Shown: positions 31,947-42,049 of the stretch, piece by piece | Numbering within the stretch: the first letter of the stretch is position 1 | Layout: every line of letters starts with the position of its first letter | DNA from: Siphonodentalium dalli | Lineage: Eukaryota > Mollusca > Scaphopoda > Gadilida > Siphonodentaliidae | DNA: 64,000 bases | Assembly (NCBI GenBank): GCA_032622095.1 | Contig: CP136069.1 | Span: 103,386,278-103,450,277, forward strand | Direction: 5' to 3' | Program-made: the position numbers and the translations under genes | The notes under the pieces: model-generated | Seen by the model: the letters and a program-made list of their open reading frames with translations, nothing else | Databases searched by the model: none | What the model was told of the DNA's origin: nothing

Positions 31947-32924
31947 CACGATCTCATAGCCTGTGAATCAGTTCATATTAAATTTTGCAAACGTTTATTA
32001 GGTGCTGGAAAATATGCATCAAATAATGCTGTCCGTGCAGAACTAGGCAGCTATCCTCTGTATATAGATGCAGCTTGCAGAATGTCGAATTATGCTATCA
32101 GTGTCACCTCGCGTTCGGACTGCGAACTTCTACGAAATGCGGTTAAAGAACAACGGACGGCATTATCTTCAAAATCAATTTTCAAATCAGTCGAATCTCT
32201 AGGGTTAACATTACCAGAGACTGGTCACGCCACCGACATGATAACGAAAAATTTCCGAAAATCTTTACAAAAAAGCTATAACGAGTACTTCCAAGCTAGC
32301 CTGAGTGACGACTGCTCAAAATCAGGCAGCAACAAACTCAGAACATATCGGCTTTACAAGAAAGAGTATAGGCTTGAGCCCTATCTTCTGAACGCGAAAT
32401 CATTGGAAGACAGAATAGCTTTCACCATATTCAGAATCAGTAACCATGTACTTGCTATAGAAAAGGGGCGTCATTTACAGCCCCCAGTAAAATTAGAAAA
32501 TAGAAAGTGTGTGTTTTGCTGCGATGATGTCGTAGAAGATGAAATACATTTCCTTATGGAATGCACTGCATATTCACAACTACGAAGAGAGCTTCTCGAA
32601 TCAATGGTTAACCATAATCCGAATTTTCATCGCATTAACGCTAACGATCAATTTACTACTATATTGACAAATGACTGTCCCACTCTAACAGGAATAATAT
32701 GTAAACTGATCCGTCGCTTCTTCGATACTCGTGCTGAGCAAATAACAGTTAGGAAACCATAAATATGATACATGATCCTGAGAATCCTTGTACATCTTAG
32801 CATGTTATGTAATTTTCTTCTTGTATATTTTATTATCACATGTTTTGTATACTATTATCCATTGTATTAGCAAACTGTCCTCGTGTGGATGTTTTTTGCC
32901 AATAAATCATTATCTATCTCTATC
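31947..32924 (+). mobile_element. 5'-truncated L1-like LINE tail with (TATC)n end
   Basis: The plus-strand insertion splits copy 2 between CACTGCATAT and GTCGTTTATTTTACC, which are contiguous at 11711-11735 in copy 1. TAT may be a short target duplication. It ends AATAAATCATTATCTATCTC with a (TATC)n tail. Confidence 0.8.
31950..32762 (+). CDS. LINE ORF2 C-terminal fragment, open
   Basis: About 270 codons are open to the stop at 32762. The fragment begins in the post-RT region (CESVHIKFCKRLLGAGKYAS, AELGSYPLYI) and contains FRISNHVLAIEKGRH and a C-x2-C-x9-H-x4-C cluster (CVFCCDDVVEDEIHFLMEC). The same layout is seen in the fragments at 4747-5361 and 27506-28042, but the sequences differ, so this is a related subfamily. 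The EEP and RT domains are absent by 5' truncation. Upstream codons to 31920 come from the host element read in the wrong sense. Confidence 0.75.
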   Translation, partial: DLIACESVHIKFCKRLLGAGKYASNNAVRAELGSYPLYIDAACRMSNYAISVTSRSDCELLRNAVKEQRTALSSKSIFKSVESLGLTLPETGHATDMITKNFRKSLQKSYNEYFQASLSDDCSKSGSNKLRTYRLYKKEYRLEPYLLNAKSLEDRIAFTIFRISNHVLAIEKGRHLQPPVKLENRKCVFCCDDVVEDEIHFLMECTAYSQLRRELLESMVNHNPNFHRINANDQFTTILTNDCPTLTGIICKLIRRFFDTRAEQITVRKP

Positions 32925-33005
32925 TATGTCGTTTATTTTACCATTACCATTGTCGCTATCACGCGCAAGGTAAATGTTATTAATTTTCGTCCACATGTTG
33001 CGGGA
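32925..33005 (-). pseudogene. Endonuclease LINE copy 2, short middle segment
   Basis: The 78 bases from TATGTCGTTTATTTTACC to CACATGTTGCGGGA match 11717-11797 of copy 1. They are a remnant between two LINE insertions and prove that both lie in the same host copy. Confidence 0.85.
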
Positions 33006-36000
33006 TTGGATTGGATTGTTTATTTGCACAAATTAAATACATAATACACAAACATAATAATATATATTTCAAATTTGCACAGGAGCGGCATGGCCAATAC
33101 AGGCCGTCTTCCTGCCGCCCCTTATACATAATAGAGAATAAGCAGATGGCGATCATATTGTTGTGTGACAATCGAGATGTTGCATGAGGGTCAGCTGTTG
33201 AAATAATGTGTTGTTAAAATTTTGGGGTTGTGTTTTATATATCCAACTTTGTTCGGGCAGATATGATTAAATAAATGTCTATACAATTATGTGTCCATGG
33301 ATATGTGCCCATAAATGGTGAGTAATCCAGGGTTACGCACGTAATGAGGACACGTCTCTTAAGGGCAATCATACATAATACATGTATACATATTGTTCCA
33401 ATTACTTTCTACAATCTCGGCATTCCGCGTTGTCACAAGTTACTGAGCTATTATAGTGTGATTGCACATTTGTACGTATGGAAGATTTAAAGATGGTTCT
33501 GCTAGCTGCAAATCTGTGTGTTGTGTCCAAGCAGTTCCACACATACGGAAATGAGTATCTCGGTAGAATTTGAGAGAAATTCGTCCTTGGAATTGTAGTA
33601 GCCAAGTTGCCGGACTGTCGTGTTGTTGATATTGGTGTATACTTAAATAAACTTTCGAAAGACGGGGGAAGATATTTGTTTTTCCAATCATACATGAACA
33701 ATGCGATTTGAAGATGATACAGGTCATGAAACTTTAGAATTTTTAGAGTTTTAAACAACGGCTCTGTGTGACTGCGATATCTTTTGTTGCATAATATCCG
33801 GACTGCTTTTTTCTGTAGCCGAAAAAGAGACCCTGATGCTGAAACGTGTCCCCAGATTATTATTCCGTATAGGAGATGACTGTGAATTAAGGAGAAGTAC
33901 AGAGTTTTTAGTGCACTTTTGGGGAGGAATCGTTTGGCTTTACCTAGACAGTATATTGCATGTGATATTTTTCTGGTTAGCATTGATATGTGGTACTTAA
34001 AAGTAAGATTTTCGTCAATGATTATGCCAAGGAATTTAAGTGATTTTTCTTGGTTTTGATTACTTACACGAACTAGTTCCTTTTTATTCAATTTAATTCG
34101 CAGATCTGCCCATTTAAAATCGTTATTTTGTGGATGCAGCAACATATATTTAGTTTTTGATTCATTGAGGGATAGTCGGTTACTACAGCACCAGCGGTAT
34201 ACTTTATCTAGTTCATCGTTTATCTTATTCTGAATGGTTTTAGAGTTATTCCCTGACATGTATAATGTTGTGTCGTCAGCAAATGAAAGAAATTTGAGAT
34301 TGGTGCTGTTGGGCATGTCGTTGACATACATTAGAAATAGGATGGGACCAAGGATAGACCCCTGTGGTACTCCACATGTCATAGTCAACATTCCCGATTG
34401 ATGATCATGGACTTCTACATATTGTCGCCTGTCATGTAAGTAACTTCTGAACCAGTCATTAGCGATTCCCCTTATTCCATAGTGATCGAGCTTTCTAAGT
34501 AAAATTTCGTGACTTATGGTGTCAAAAGCTTTTGATAAGTCTAAGAAAATGGCAATGGTGGAGTCACGGGTTTTTTTGTCATTACATTCCGCTACATCTT
34601 CGAGAAGATGTATAAGTGGATGAATGGTAGAATGTTTCTTACGAAAGCCATATTGGTGTTCATGAAGAATTTTATGTTTGTTGAGGAACGATGAAAGCCG
34701 AGCATTGATTATTTTTTCCATTATTTTGGAAAATGCAGGTAATATGCTGATTGGTCTATAATTTTCAATCTGATCGCGTTCCCCTTTTTTGTATATAGGC
34801 ATTATTCTAGATATTTTCATTTTCTCGGGCACAAGTCCCTGGGCAAATGAGAGATTAAAAATATGCGTGAGTGGTCCAACCGTTTCGTTAATTGTTTGTT
34901 TCATTAGTTTCACGGATACATCGTTTATATCTGTGCAAGTTTTATTAGATAATTTCGAGCAAAGTGATATTAGTTCATCTCTGTTTGTTGGGAAAATAAA
35001 AAGGTTATTTTCATACTGCCCCGGTAGGTAATCGATGAAGTTCATCCCTGGAATATGTGTTACATTGTTTGCGGTAATTCTTCCAATGTCAGCGAAAAAT
35101 GTGTTGAATGCGCATGCTATAGTTGTCGGGTCAGACAGTTTTCCGTTACCGGTACCATTTGAAAATTCGGTAGGAAAGGTATTCAAACCATGAGATATTT
35201 TAAGGGCTTCTTTCAGTATCGTCCAAGTGCGTCGCATGTTTGCTTGATTTTCTTTGAGAATATTGTCGTAATAATGATTTTTACTCCGCCGTTTTAATTG
35301 GTTGTATATTCTGCAGTATATTTTGTATCTACCTATGTTTTCATCTGTTGGAAATTTTAACTTATTGGTGTACAATTTGCTTTTTTTTACTGACGATTGA
35401 ATGAGTCCTTTAGTCATCCATGGTTCTCGTTTAGTGTACTTGTTTGGTGGTTTGCGTTTAATTTTTGGAAAGGCTTCTTCGAAGAATAAGGAGTAGCTGC
35501 GCAAAAAGGCGTTATATGCTAGGTCTGCGTCTTGGTATATGAAGACCTCATCGAATGAATGATTGTTCAGAAGACTTTTAAATTTTGTTATATTGTTTTC
35601 GGACATTATTCTAGTTGTTGTTTGATTTACGTCATTCTTTGTATTGGTATCATTGGTTTCGACGTGGAATGTACCAAAGTGGTCTGAGACGTCCGATAGG
35701 ATGATTCCACTGTGAAATTTGCAGTTGGATATGCTATTTGTGTAAATGTGGTCAATGAGAGTCGCTGAGAATTCAGCTACTCTCGTTGGTTTAGTAATCA
35801 CTGGCATGAATCCACGTTCGAACATATTACTGATGAAAGCATTTGTTTTACTGTGTGAATCAGAATGCAGTAAGTCTATGTTAAAATCACCAACGATGTA
35901 TACTTTTGCATTTAATTCGTTAAGTTTGATAATAACATTGTCAAGCTGATTAGAGAAGGTTTCTATGTCAGCGAGCGGGGCAGTGTTAGGTCGGTATATA

Positions 36001-36659
36001 GAGCCTACAATGTATGAATTTTTTTTACCCGGATTTATTTCTACAAATAGTGTTTCAATTACATGGGGAATGAATATCGAGAGGTCATTTCTAGTTTTAT
36101 ATTTAAGGCTACTTTTAATGAAAATTCCGACCCCACCCCTTCCGTCATCATTGTCCGGACGAGATTTGTACTCGAATGGGTGATATCCTTCTAATGTGAA
36201 AGTATCCCTTACCCTAAAAACTTCAGATAGCGCAATTATGTCAAATAAGTTTTCCCCTGATTGTTGAATATTACATAGGAGGTCAACAAATGAGTCCCAG
36301 TTCGCTGTCAAGCTTCGACAGTTTAGCCCAAGGAGAGACGTCGTCTTCCTTTCAATTGATAGTTTCTCCTTGATTTGAAGTGGGGCATAATAATCTGATT
36401 GGTGGTTCAGAATGTCGTAAATGTTACTCCCATTATCACAGTCATCGCCCTTATATACGGTGGCAAAGTTATAGTCATCACCCTGGAGCTCACCCACAGA
36501 TAGTCTATCGATAACCATTGTTTGAAATTATATTAGAGTTATATATTTTACCCCAAATCAGGAATGTACTTTCATTTTTCGGCATATTTAGTACCGTGTC
36601 CGTGTAAAGATACCTAACATGCGCATCCTTGTCACACAACAATATCATCTTGAGCAGTA
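33006..36659 (-). mobile_element. LINE with intact ORF2, (CCAAT)n-type tail
   Basis: The minus-strand element is inserted in endonuclease LINE copy 2: CGGGA flanks it at 33001-33005 and 36660-36664, and the host sequence is contiguous in copy 1 near 11794-11806. Its 3' end, read on the minus strand, has AAATAAACAATCC and a short repeat of AATCC. Only ~140 bp lie upstream of the ORF, so ORF1 is lacking or lost by 5' truncation. Confidence 0.85.
33402..36518 (-). CDS. Endonuclease-reverse transcriptase ORF2, intact (1038 aa)
   Basis: An ATG at 36518 opens 1038 codons without a stop. N-terminal EEP endonuclease: LLGLNCRSLTANWDSF (Asn), IIALSEVFR (Glu), GRGGVGIFIK, GSIYRPN, VYIVGDFNIDLL (Asp/Asn), ATLIDHIYTN and SDVSDHFGTFH (His), all within residues ~60-290. 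A linker with NPW-like EPWMTKGL follows. RT domain: IMPIYKKGERDQIENYRPIS, YGFRKKHST, IFLDLSKAFDTISHEIL (motif A), GVPQGSILGPILFLMYVND (motif B) and LSFADDTTLY (motif C). The thumb carries KFLGIIID and YGIIIWG. The last 15 residues contain CDNAECRDC. All catalytic residues expected for nicking and reverse transcription are present, so this may be a recently active CR1/jockey-like element. Confidence 0.9.
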   Translation of the reverse strand: MVIDRLSVGELQGDDYNFATVYKGDDCDNGSNIYDILNHQSDYYAPLQIKEKLSIERKTTSLLGLNCRSLTANWDSFVDLLCNIQQSGENLFDIIALSEVFRVRDTFTLEGYHPFEYKSRPDNDDGRGGVGIFIKSSLKYKTRNDLSIFIPHVIETLFVEINPGKKNSYIVGSIYRPNTAPLADIETFSNQLDNVIIKLNELNAKVYIVGDFNIDLLHSDSHSKTNAFISNMFERGFMPVITKPTRVAEFSATLIDHIYTNSISNCKFHSGIILSDVSDHFGTFHVETNDTNTKNDVNQTTTRIMSENNITKFKSLLNNHSFDEVFIYQDADLAYNAFLRSYSLFFEEAFPKIKRKPPNKYTKREPWMTKGLIQSSVKKSKLYTNKLKFPTDENIGRYKIYCRIYNQLKRRSKNHYYDNILKENQANMRRTWTILKEALKISHGLNTFPTEFSNGTGNGKLSDPTTIACAFNTFFADIGRITANNVTHIPGMNFIDYLPGQYENNLFIFPTNRDELISLCSKLSNKTCTDINDVSVKLMKQTINETVGPLTHIFNLSFAQGLVPEKMKISRIMPIYKKGERDQIENYRPISILPAFSKIMEKIINARLSSFLNKHKILHEHQYGFRKKHSTIHPLIHLLEDVAECNDKKTRDSTIAIFLDLSKAFDTISHEILLRKLDHYGIRGIANDWFRSYLHDRRQYVEVHDHQSGMLTMTCGVPQGSILGPILFLMYVNDMPNSTNLKFLSFADDTTLYMSGNNSKTIQNKINDELDKVYRWCCSNRLSLNESKTKYMLLHPQNNDFKWADLRIKLNKKELVRVSNQNQEKSLKFLGIIIDENLTFKYHISMLTRKISHAIYCLGKAKRFLPKSALKTLYFSLIHSHLLYGIIIWGHVSASGSLFRLQKKAVRILCNKRYRSHTEPLFKTLKILKFHDLYHLQIALFMYDWKNKYLPPSFESLFKYTPISTTRQSGNLATTIPRTNFSQILPRYSFPYVWNCLDTTHRFAASRTIFKSSIRTNVQSHYNSSVTCDNAECRDCRK

Positions 36660-36980
36660 CGGGAGCTGGGAGGGCGATAGAACACCCAACAAGACAACGT
36701 TTTGTGTTAATTGTAACCTCTACCCAGATAGTTTCTACTTCGTCACTGCCGAGGTATAGTGTCCCGAACGTAAATACACATACCCCCTCCTATTATACCA
36801 TCGTTCCTCTCTTTGCGGACAGGATCGTGGTAACCAGGAAGGTGGATTTCTGAATCCGGGATAGAATGATTGAGCCATGATTCGGGTAATAGACACACGT
36901 CGTACTCGCCACATGATGTTTCGGCCGCTAAGATATGTAATTTATTTCTGATACTCAGTGTATTCAATACCAGTACCGAA
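36660..36980 (-). pseudogene. Endonuclease LINE copy 2, EEP N-terminal part
   Basis: Encodes LNTLSIRNKLHILAAE, CLLPESWLNHSIPDSEIHLP (catalytic Glu) and GGGMCIYVRD, the first half of an EEP domain. It is nearly identical to 11822-12037 plus 14246-14330 of copy 1 and therefore carries the empty site of the 12038-14245 LINE. It is cut on the right at CCGAA (36976-36980). Confidence 0.85.
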
Positions 36981-37179
36981 CAAGAAAACTAAGATGCATG
37001 CATCAGGTCGGCCGTGAACTATCTACCATAGAATTGTTGTAGCTATCTATTATACATTTTGGAACACCTGTCTGTATGTATGTGTGTATGCATGAATGCA
37101 TGTGTGTATGTGTTATAGACTCTAACACTGCTCGACTGATCCGACTCGGATTTGGTATTTAACGTGTCAACTTGACCTC

Positions 37180-37640
37180 GCTCATAGGCATGTTTCTGGA
37201 CCTTGACCGATCCGACTAAAATTTGTGTGTAGGACTACTTCGATCCCGGGAGCAATATTGACGGGTCCAATTTCACGTGGGACCATGTTCTCGAACGTGC
37301 TGATGTAGGCATGTTTCTGGACTATTTGGACGGGTCAAATCTTGATCCCGACCTGACTTTGACATTCAAAAAGATCAATTCAAGGTCAAATCTGGTAAAA
37401 CGAGGTATTTCAACGAAATATAATACCTACTGTTACTTTTGTCCCAGGAGTGTTTCGGGTGGGTCAAATTATGACCCTGACCTGATCTTGACATTCAAAA
37501 TTGTCAAATCGGGTAAAGCCGGGCGGATTTCGACGGGTACTTTTGTCGTGACTTTTGTCCGGGGAGTGTTTTGGGCGGGTCAAATCGTGACCCGACATGA
37601 CGTTCACCTTTAAAATGGTCAATTCAAGGTTAAATCGCGC
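37180..37640 (+). repeat. Degenerate ~120-bp tandem repeat
   Basis: About four imperfect units share AGGCATGTTTCTGGAC, GGGTCAAAT, GACCCTGACCTGA, CTTGACATTCAAAA and CTTTTGTCC blocks spaced ~120-135 bp. Frames opened by the repeat (37311-37613, 37464-37688) are not considered genes. Confidence 0.6.
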
Positions 37641-37899
37641 AATTCTCCGAAAATCAGAGGGGAACATCCCGGACGAAGTAGGGTCCACCAGCTACTATTA
37701 TATATTTCTAGATTTAGTTACAAACTAAATACCTGTATATTGTACAAAGAAATGTTTGACAAATATATCTGTATCAATATTACCATACGGGTCATTAAAA
37801 TAGATACGACGAAACAAATTTTGAAGGGTGCATGGTATCAGGTAAATTTTTATATTTCAAATGATGACAGGAATGCGGAAAGTTGAAGTACCTACGTAA

Positions 37900-39220
37900 T
37901 ACTGGCTATCCGAATGAAGAGATATACATGTATATAAAAACCAAAATAGAAGATGACTGCTGGCGACAATGTTTTCCAAAAAAATTCAAAGCATTCGATA
38001 GCTCCCATCTAGTTGTCAGCCCGAAGATCAATATAAAGTGTGGTGACTATCAGATGAGGGATATGACTGTACAGTTGCTAAACAATTCAGTCACGCAAAA
38101 GAGGATCAAACAGTAAGATACCAAATTGCTGCCTGTGGTAATGTTTTTTAACGAAATTCGGGAAAATTAGATTACTCTCCCCCTGGTTATCCAGAAGATC
38201 ATTGTGGAATCTGGTGACGATCGGACAAGGGGTGTCGTCTGTAGGATCAACCAAATTATTTAGCCATAAAAATAGTAAAATTCAAGATCACCGCTGGCAG
38301 TGATGTCTTCACAAGGACAGCTTGAGAACAAAACATGGCTCACATCTAGCGGTGACCCAAACTATCCACATGAGAAAAAGTTCTCCAATAAAAGCTGGCT
38401 GCAGGGTGCGCCAATTGATTCAAATTCGAAATTTAACAGGGTGTACTGCTTGTGGCCATGTTTTCCCCGCAAATTTGATAGACTGATGGACAAAACCACT
38501 GAATCCGTTGAATCAATATACATGTATACATGGATTAATGTATATGCATTGTTATACACAGTACTGGTATATAAAGGTACTGAAAATAACAATATTACTA
38601 GTATACACAAAATAAACCATATATCATGGCTATGGGTTCTAATATCCGAATATGACAGCTGATAACTTGGTGTGAATTGAAGAGTGGTGGTGTCTCACGC
38701 ATATCTAACCCTCCATGTTAGAAACATGCCATTAAATGTCATAAGTATAATCTAGCTTGATGACAGAAGTTATCCATAAAAACCCCCCTTAATTCAACCA
38801 GGTCCTCGCGCGATGTATGGTCGATCACATGATGATCTAGGGGGGATTAGAATTGTTGTATAAAAACAGCACTGCATGTAAATATAAAATAAAATAGTGC
38901 TACATCTTATTACAGATTATTGCCATATATAATCAGTGACTATACAGACAGTCTGACAAAATAAAGTTTCAGTGACACTCTATCCGAAGAGGGGAATAAT
39001 TCCATCTGTTACAGTCAATGGAGCAATTATGAATCTGGAAAGGTGAAATTTCTAAGTAATACTAGATATCGACATGACGCGATAACATATAACGTAAATG
39101 CAATATGGCCGCTGGCGACTATTTTTTCCTATAAAATTAAAAAAATATTTGATAGCTCTCATCTGATAGATCAATATCAAGATAAATATGAAGTTTAGTG
39201 ATGATCGGATGAGTGAAGTG
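37900..39220 (+). repeat. Degenerate dispersed repeat units
   Basis: Imperfect copies of CTGGCGAC, a TTCCxxxAAAATT block, GATAGCTC(C/T)CATCT, GATCAATAT and GGTGA(C/T)xATC(A/G)GA recur at about 37955-38065, 38200-38250, 38430-38490 and 39105-39220. They resemble another common mollusc tandem repeat. No coding potential is supported. Confidence 0.45.
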
Positions 39221-39252
39221 GACTGTGCTAAACGGTTTAGTAATGCTTAAAA

Positions 39253-39545
39253 AGATTTTTACCTTAATATTTTTATGTTCACTTTATAAACTTCACTGAG
39301 TCATCTTTGTCATGTATTGAGTTTGATATCTGTTGTTAACAGTTTATAAATCATGTATGTCTCATGTTTGTTATTTTAATTTATGTGTTTATTATCATTA
39401 AATAAAGTTGAATTCCTTAAACAGATTCTTACCTCAATGTTTTTATGTTCACTTTATAAACTCCACTGAGTCATCTTTGTCATGTATTGAATTTGATATC
39501 TTTTGTTAACAGTTCATAAATTATGTATGTCTCGTGTTCGTTATT
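39253..39545 (+). repeat. Two-copy direct repeat, ~172-bp period
   Basis: The block from TTTTTATGTTCACTTTATAA to ATGTATGTCTC(A/G)TGTT occurs twice with few differences. AAATAAAG lies between the copies at ~39398, which could be the 3' end signal of an old retroelement. Confidence 0.65.
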
Positions 39546-40237
39546 ATATTATATACACTTTATAGTGTGTTTCAGAACGAAAACAAAATGAATAAAATCA
39601 ACAAATTTGTAAATTTAAAAACAATTCAAACGTTGTTGTATTCCATGTCCCAGCCCGGACGTATACACCAAATTTCAATAATATTCATTGAGAAACAACG
39701 GACCAAACGCCATATAACACCCCGTATGCATCTTTTATTCCGAGTTGGCCTTTTATTCCGAGTTGGCACGCGCCGATTGGGCGAGTTAGCCCATGGGGCG
39801 AGTACGCCGATTCCGACACCTTTTCTATTTGCAGCAGGTTAAGTTTACGCGTAATTTAATTTACAAAGTTCCCCAATTGGTATCGAAAATAGAGCGACCT
39901 TATTTGACAGAGAATGCCTCTGTTATTGATTATAAAGTTGCTATACATTAAAAACGACAATTCACATGCTCGTTCAAGCGCAGTAGTCTATTTTCCCCAT
40001 GTTAAAGGACATCCACAAATACTAAATAACGCTAACTTACTGCCGAATGTTTTACACGACAACTGTTAACATATTTGGGCTGAATTCATCTGACGCGGTA
40101 TTATTCCTCAAAATAAACAACAAAACCATCGTTACTTGGAAATGTAGTTTGGGCTAACATTTACATAAATCCTCCATATCATTATTCCGACACACACGTC
40201 AGATGAAAAAGTCACATGAAGTAACCGGCCAAATTGG

Positions 40238-40900
40238 CCGAAATGACTGCATGTTTTGTTCAGTTTCAAGAGTTGAGTTAGGGCCTGGGTCAGTCTCAAC
40301 ATCCCCTGCGAGGATCAACAGAGCCCTTGCCAAAATACCGCTTATACCGTTAGAATTATCACGCATGTAAAGAGGAAAACAGTTGTGTGTGACATCGCAA
40401 ATTTAGTGTTCAGTTTCGTCTTTTCATCATCGGAATTTGGAGCATTAGATATTTTATTGTGTGTCATGTTATATTTGAGAGCACAGAATTGTTCCATCGG
40501 GAAGAAAATTAAAACCAACAGTGACAGTGTTAACGCAGTTGTAAGGTCCAGACCACGCAAGCGCAGCATGATATAAAACAAGCATGTCTGATTGTTTCTC
40601 CGCCGGTCCTGGTTCGGAATGGGGGTGGGTCTTTGCTTCTTGCTTTGTGGCATCCACGCAATGCACAGTAGGCAAATACATACTGTGCATGGGTATATAT
40701 CAATCTCACAAACCATACAAAAGCTCTTCAGCGGAATTACGGCATTCAAACGTGGGTTGTATGAGAGGGCCGACGGCCCTTTCAAATCTTCCCGGGCATC
40801 ATCTCCAAACTCCAAACTTTCGTTTCACACAGAGACGCACCCTCTCCGACAGCCTGACAGCAAGAGTGTGAAATGCACCGATTCTTGCCCTATGTAACAT
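40238..40900 (-). pseudogene. Endonuclease LINE copy 2, 5' region with 2A-like motif
   Basis: The first 360 bases match 14330-14692 of copy 1 almost exactly and include the GDVETDPGP block. The sequence beyond 40600 extends further 5' than copy 1, with a 157-codon minus-strand frame (40342-40815) whose role is unclear: it overlaps the 2A-like region in another frame. The upstream end of the element was not located. Confidence 0.6.
40280..40306 (-). other. 2A-like motif, N to D variant (copy 2)
   Basis: Encodes GDVETDPGP preceded by a hydrophobic run, identical to 14371-14397. The Asn-to-Asp change is therefore shared by both copies and predates their separation, or it was present in the source element. 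Confidence 0.7.
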
Positions 40901-40982
40901 TGTCACTCATTATCAAAAGTCAAAATCCTGCGAACAAATCTTCTTTTGGGGATACTCGATGCACAGTAACATACTTAATAAA

Positions 40983-41114
40983 TAGAGCATGGCTTGGAGT
41001 GAAATACGCCGATATAGTGCATAGTGAGGTTGTGTAGTTCACGACGCGAAGCGGAGTGAACTACACAACCACACTATGCACTATATCGGCGTATTTCACG
41101 ACAAGTCATGCTCT
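40983..41114. repeat. Palindromic foldback repeat, ~60-bp arms
   Basis: AGAGCATGGCTTGGAGTGAA... through GTAGTTCAC is repeated as its inverted complement after a GC-rich 12-base loop (GACGCGAAGCGG). A few mismatches are visible. A second, weaker inverted pair (ATGCTCTAATTATTATATTG at ~41109 and its partner at ~41357-41385) suggests a larger composite MITE ending near 41390. Confidence 0.7.
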
Positions 41115-41760
41115 AATTATTATATTGTATCGAACAAATGCAGAAATTTTTAACTTTTACTAAGTTTGGATCAGCGGCGAAATAACAAGTAGTTTCAGAA
41201 CAAAGTTTGATGTAGTGTTCGTTACTATTTTTAGTAGTCAAAACTACATATGCATAGTGCACGATGGGAGAGACTTGAAGGCGTATTATACAACTACGAC
41301 TAATAGAGTCGAGTAGCCAACCAATCGGAAAGCTTGATTTCAATAACAAAGTCACGTGAGATACAATATATATAAATAGAGCATACTCCGGCAACACAAT
41401 TATAGAAATGTATACGTATCATTGGTGTGCTTAAATTTGTTTTCAACTAAGTCTGTTTTTCCAGGTAGGGAAGAGAAAGTAGTAGAATAGAGGAGCAGTT
41501 GAGTAAAGTGAATGAGAGTATAAAGAGATCATGAAAGAAAGTGTCGTAATATAACTTCATGACTATATAGTAGGGCCATAATTTAGTTAAAGGATTTATT
41601 CGGTCTAGAATCTACCAAACGCAATCGGAAAGCCCTCCTTCAAGTTGTTGTGATTAAAATGACCCAAGTCCCATTCCGATCGGATGTATTTGTGTTCTCA
41701 ATTTATTTATAATGTTTATATATATGCTCTTCATTATATGGAGGAATAAAGATATATAGA

Positions 41761-41917
41761 GGATATCCACACTTTTTCAGTGGATATGGGTTATATCTCA
41801 TGAGTGATGACAAAACATTGAATTTCCACGAGTGGCTTTAGCCACGAGTGGAAATTCAAGTGTTTTGTCATCACGAATGAGATTTAACCCATATCCACTG
41901 AAAAAGTGTGGATATTC
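41761..41917. repeat. Palindromic foldback repeat, ~75-bp arms
   Basis: GGATATCCACACTTTTTCAG ... GATGACAAAACA and its complement (TGTTTTGTCATC ... CTGAAAAAGTGTGGATAT) form a long hairpin, with GTGGCTTTAGCCAC at the centre. Immediately downstream, GTGGGATATCACTTATATCT is duplicated in tandem at 41989-42035. This could be a foldback MITE or a structural hotspot. Confidence 0.75.
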
Positions 41918-42049
41918 TGTTTATTATATACTTTAGTTACTTGCCTATGACCCCCAATGCATGTCAATACATCAGAAATTTCACCAGTGGGATATCACTT
42001 ATATCTCACTAGTGGGATATCACTTATATCTCACTGCTAAAACCTTATA

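Larger units (their letters stand above)
36981..40237. mobile_element. 3.26-kb non-coding insertion in endonuclease LINE copy 2
   Basis: Host sequence contiguous in copy 1 (CAGTACCGAA then TGACTGCATG) is separated here by 3.26 kb, with CCGAA on both sides (36976-36980 and 40238-40242). The insert begins CAAGAAAACTAAG and ends CGGCCAAATTGG. No transposase or RT was recognised. It includes degenerate tandem repeats at 37180-37640, at 37900-39220 and at 39253-39545. Classification is open, and it may be composite. Confidence 0.55.

Noticed and set aside
40342-40815. 157-codon minus-strand ORF
   Set aside because: Overlaps the 2A-like region in another frame and is shared with 14433-14672; likely 5' UTR of the endonuclease LINE, not a separate gene.
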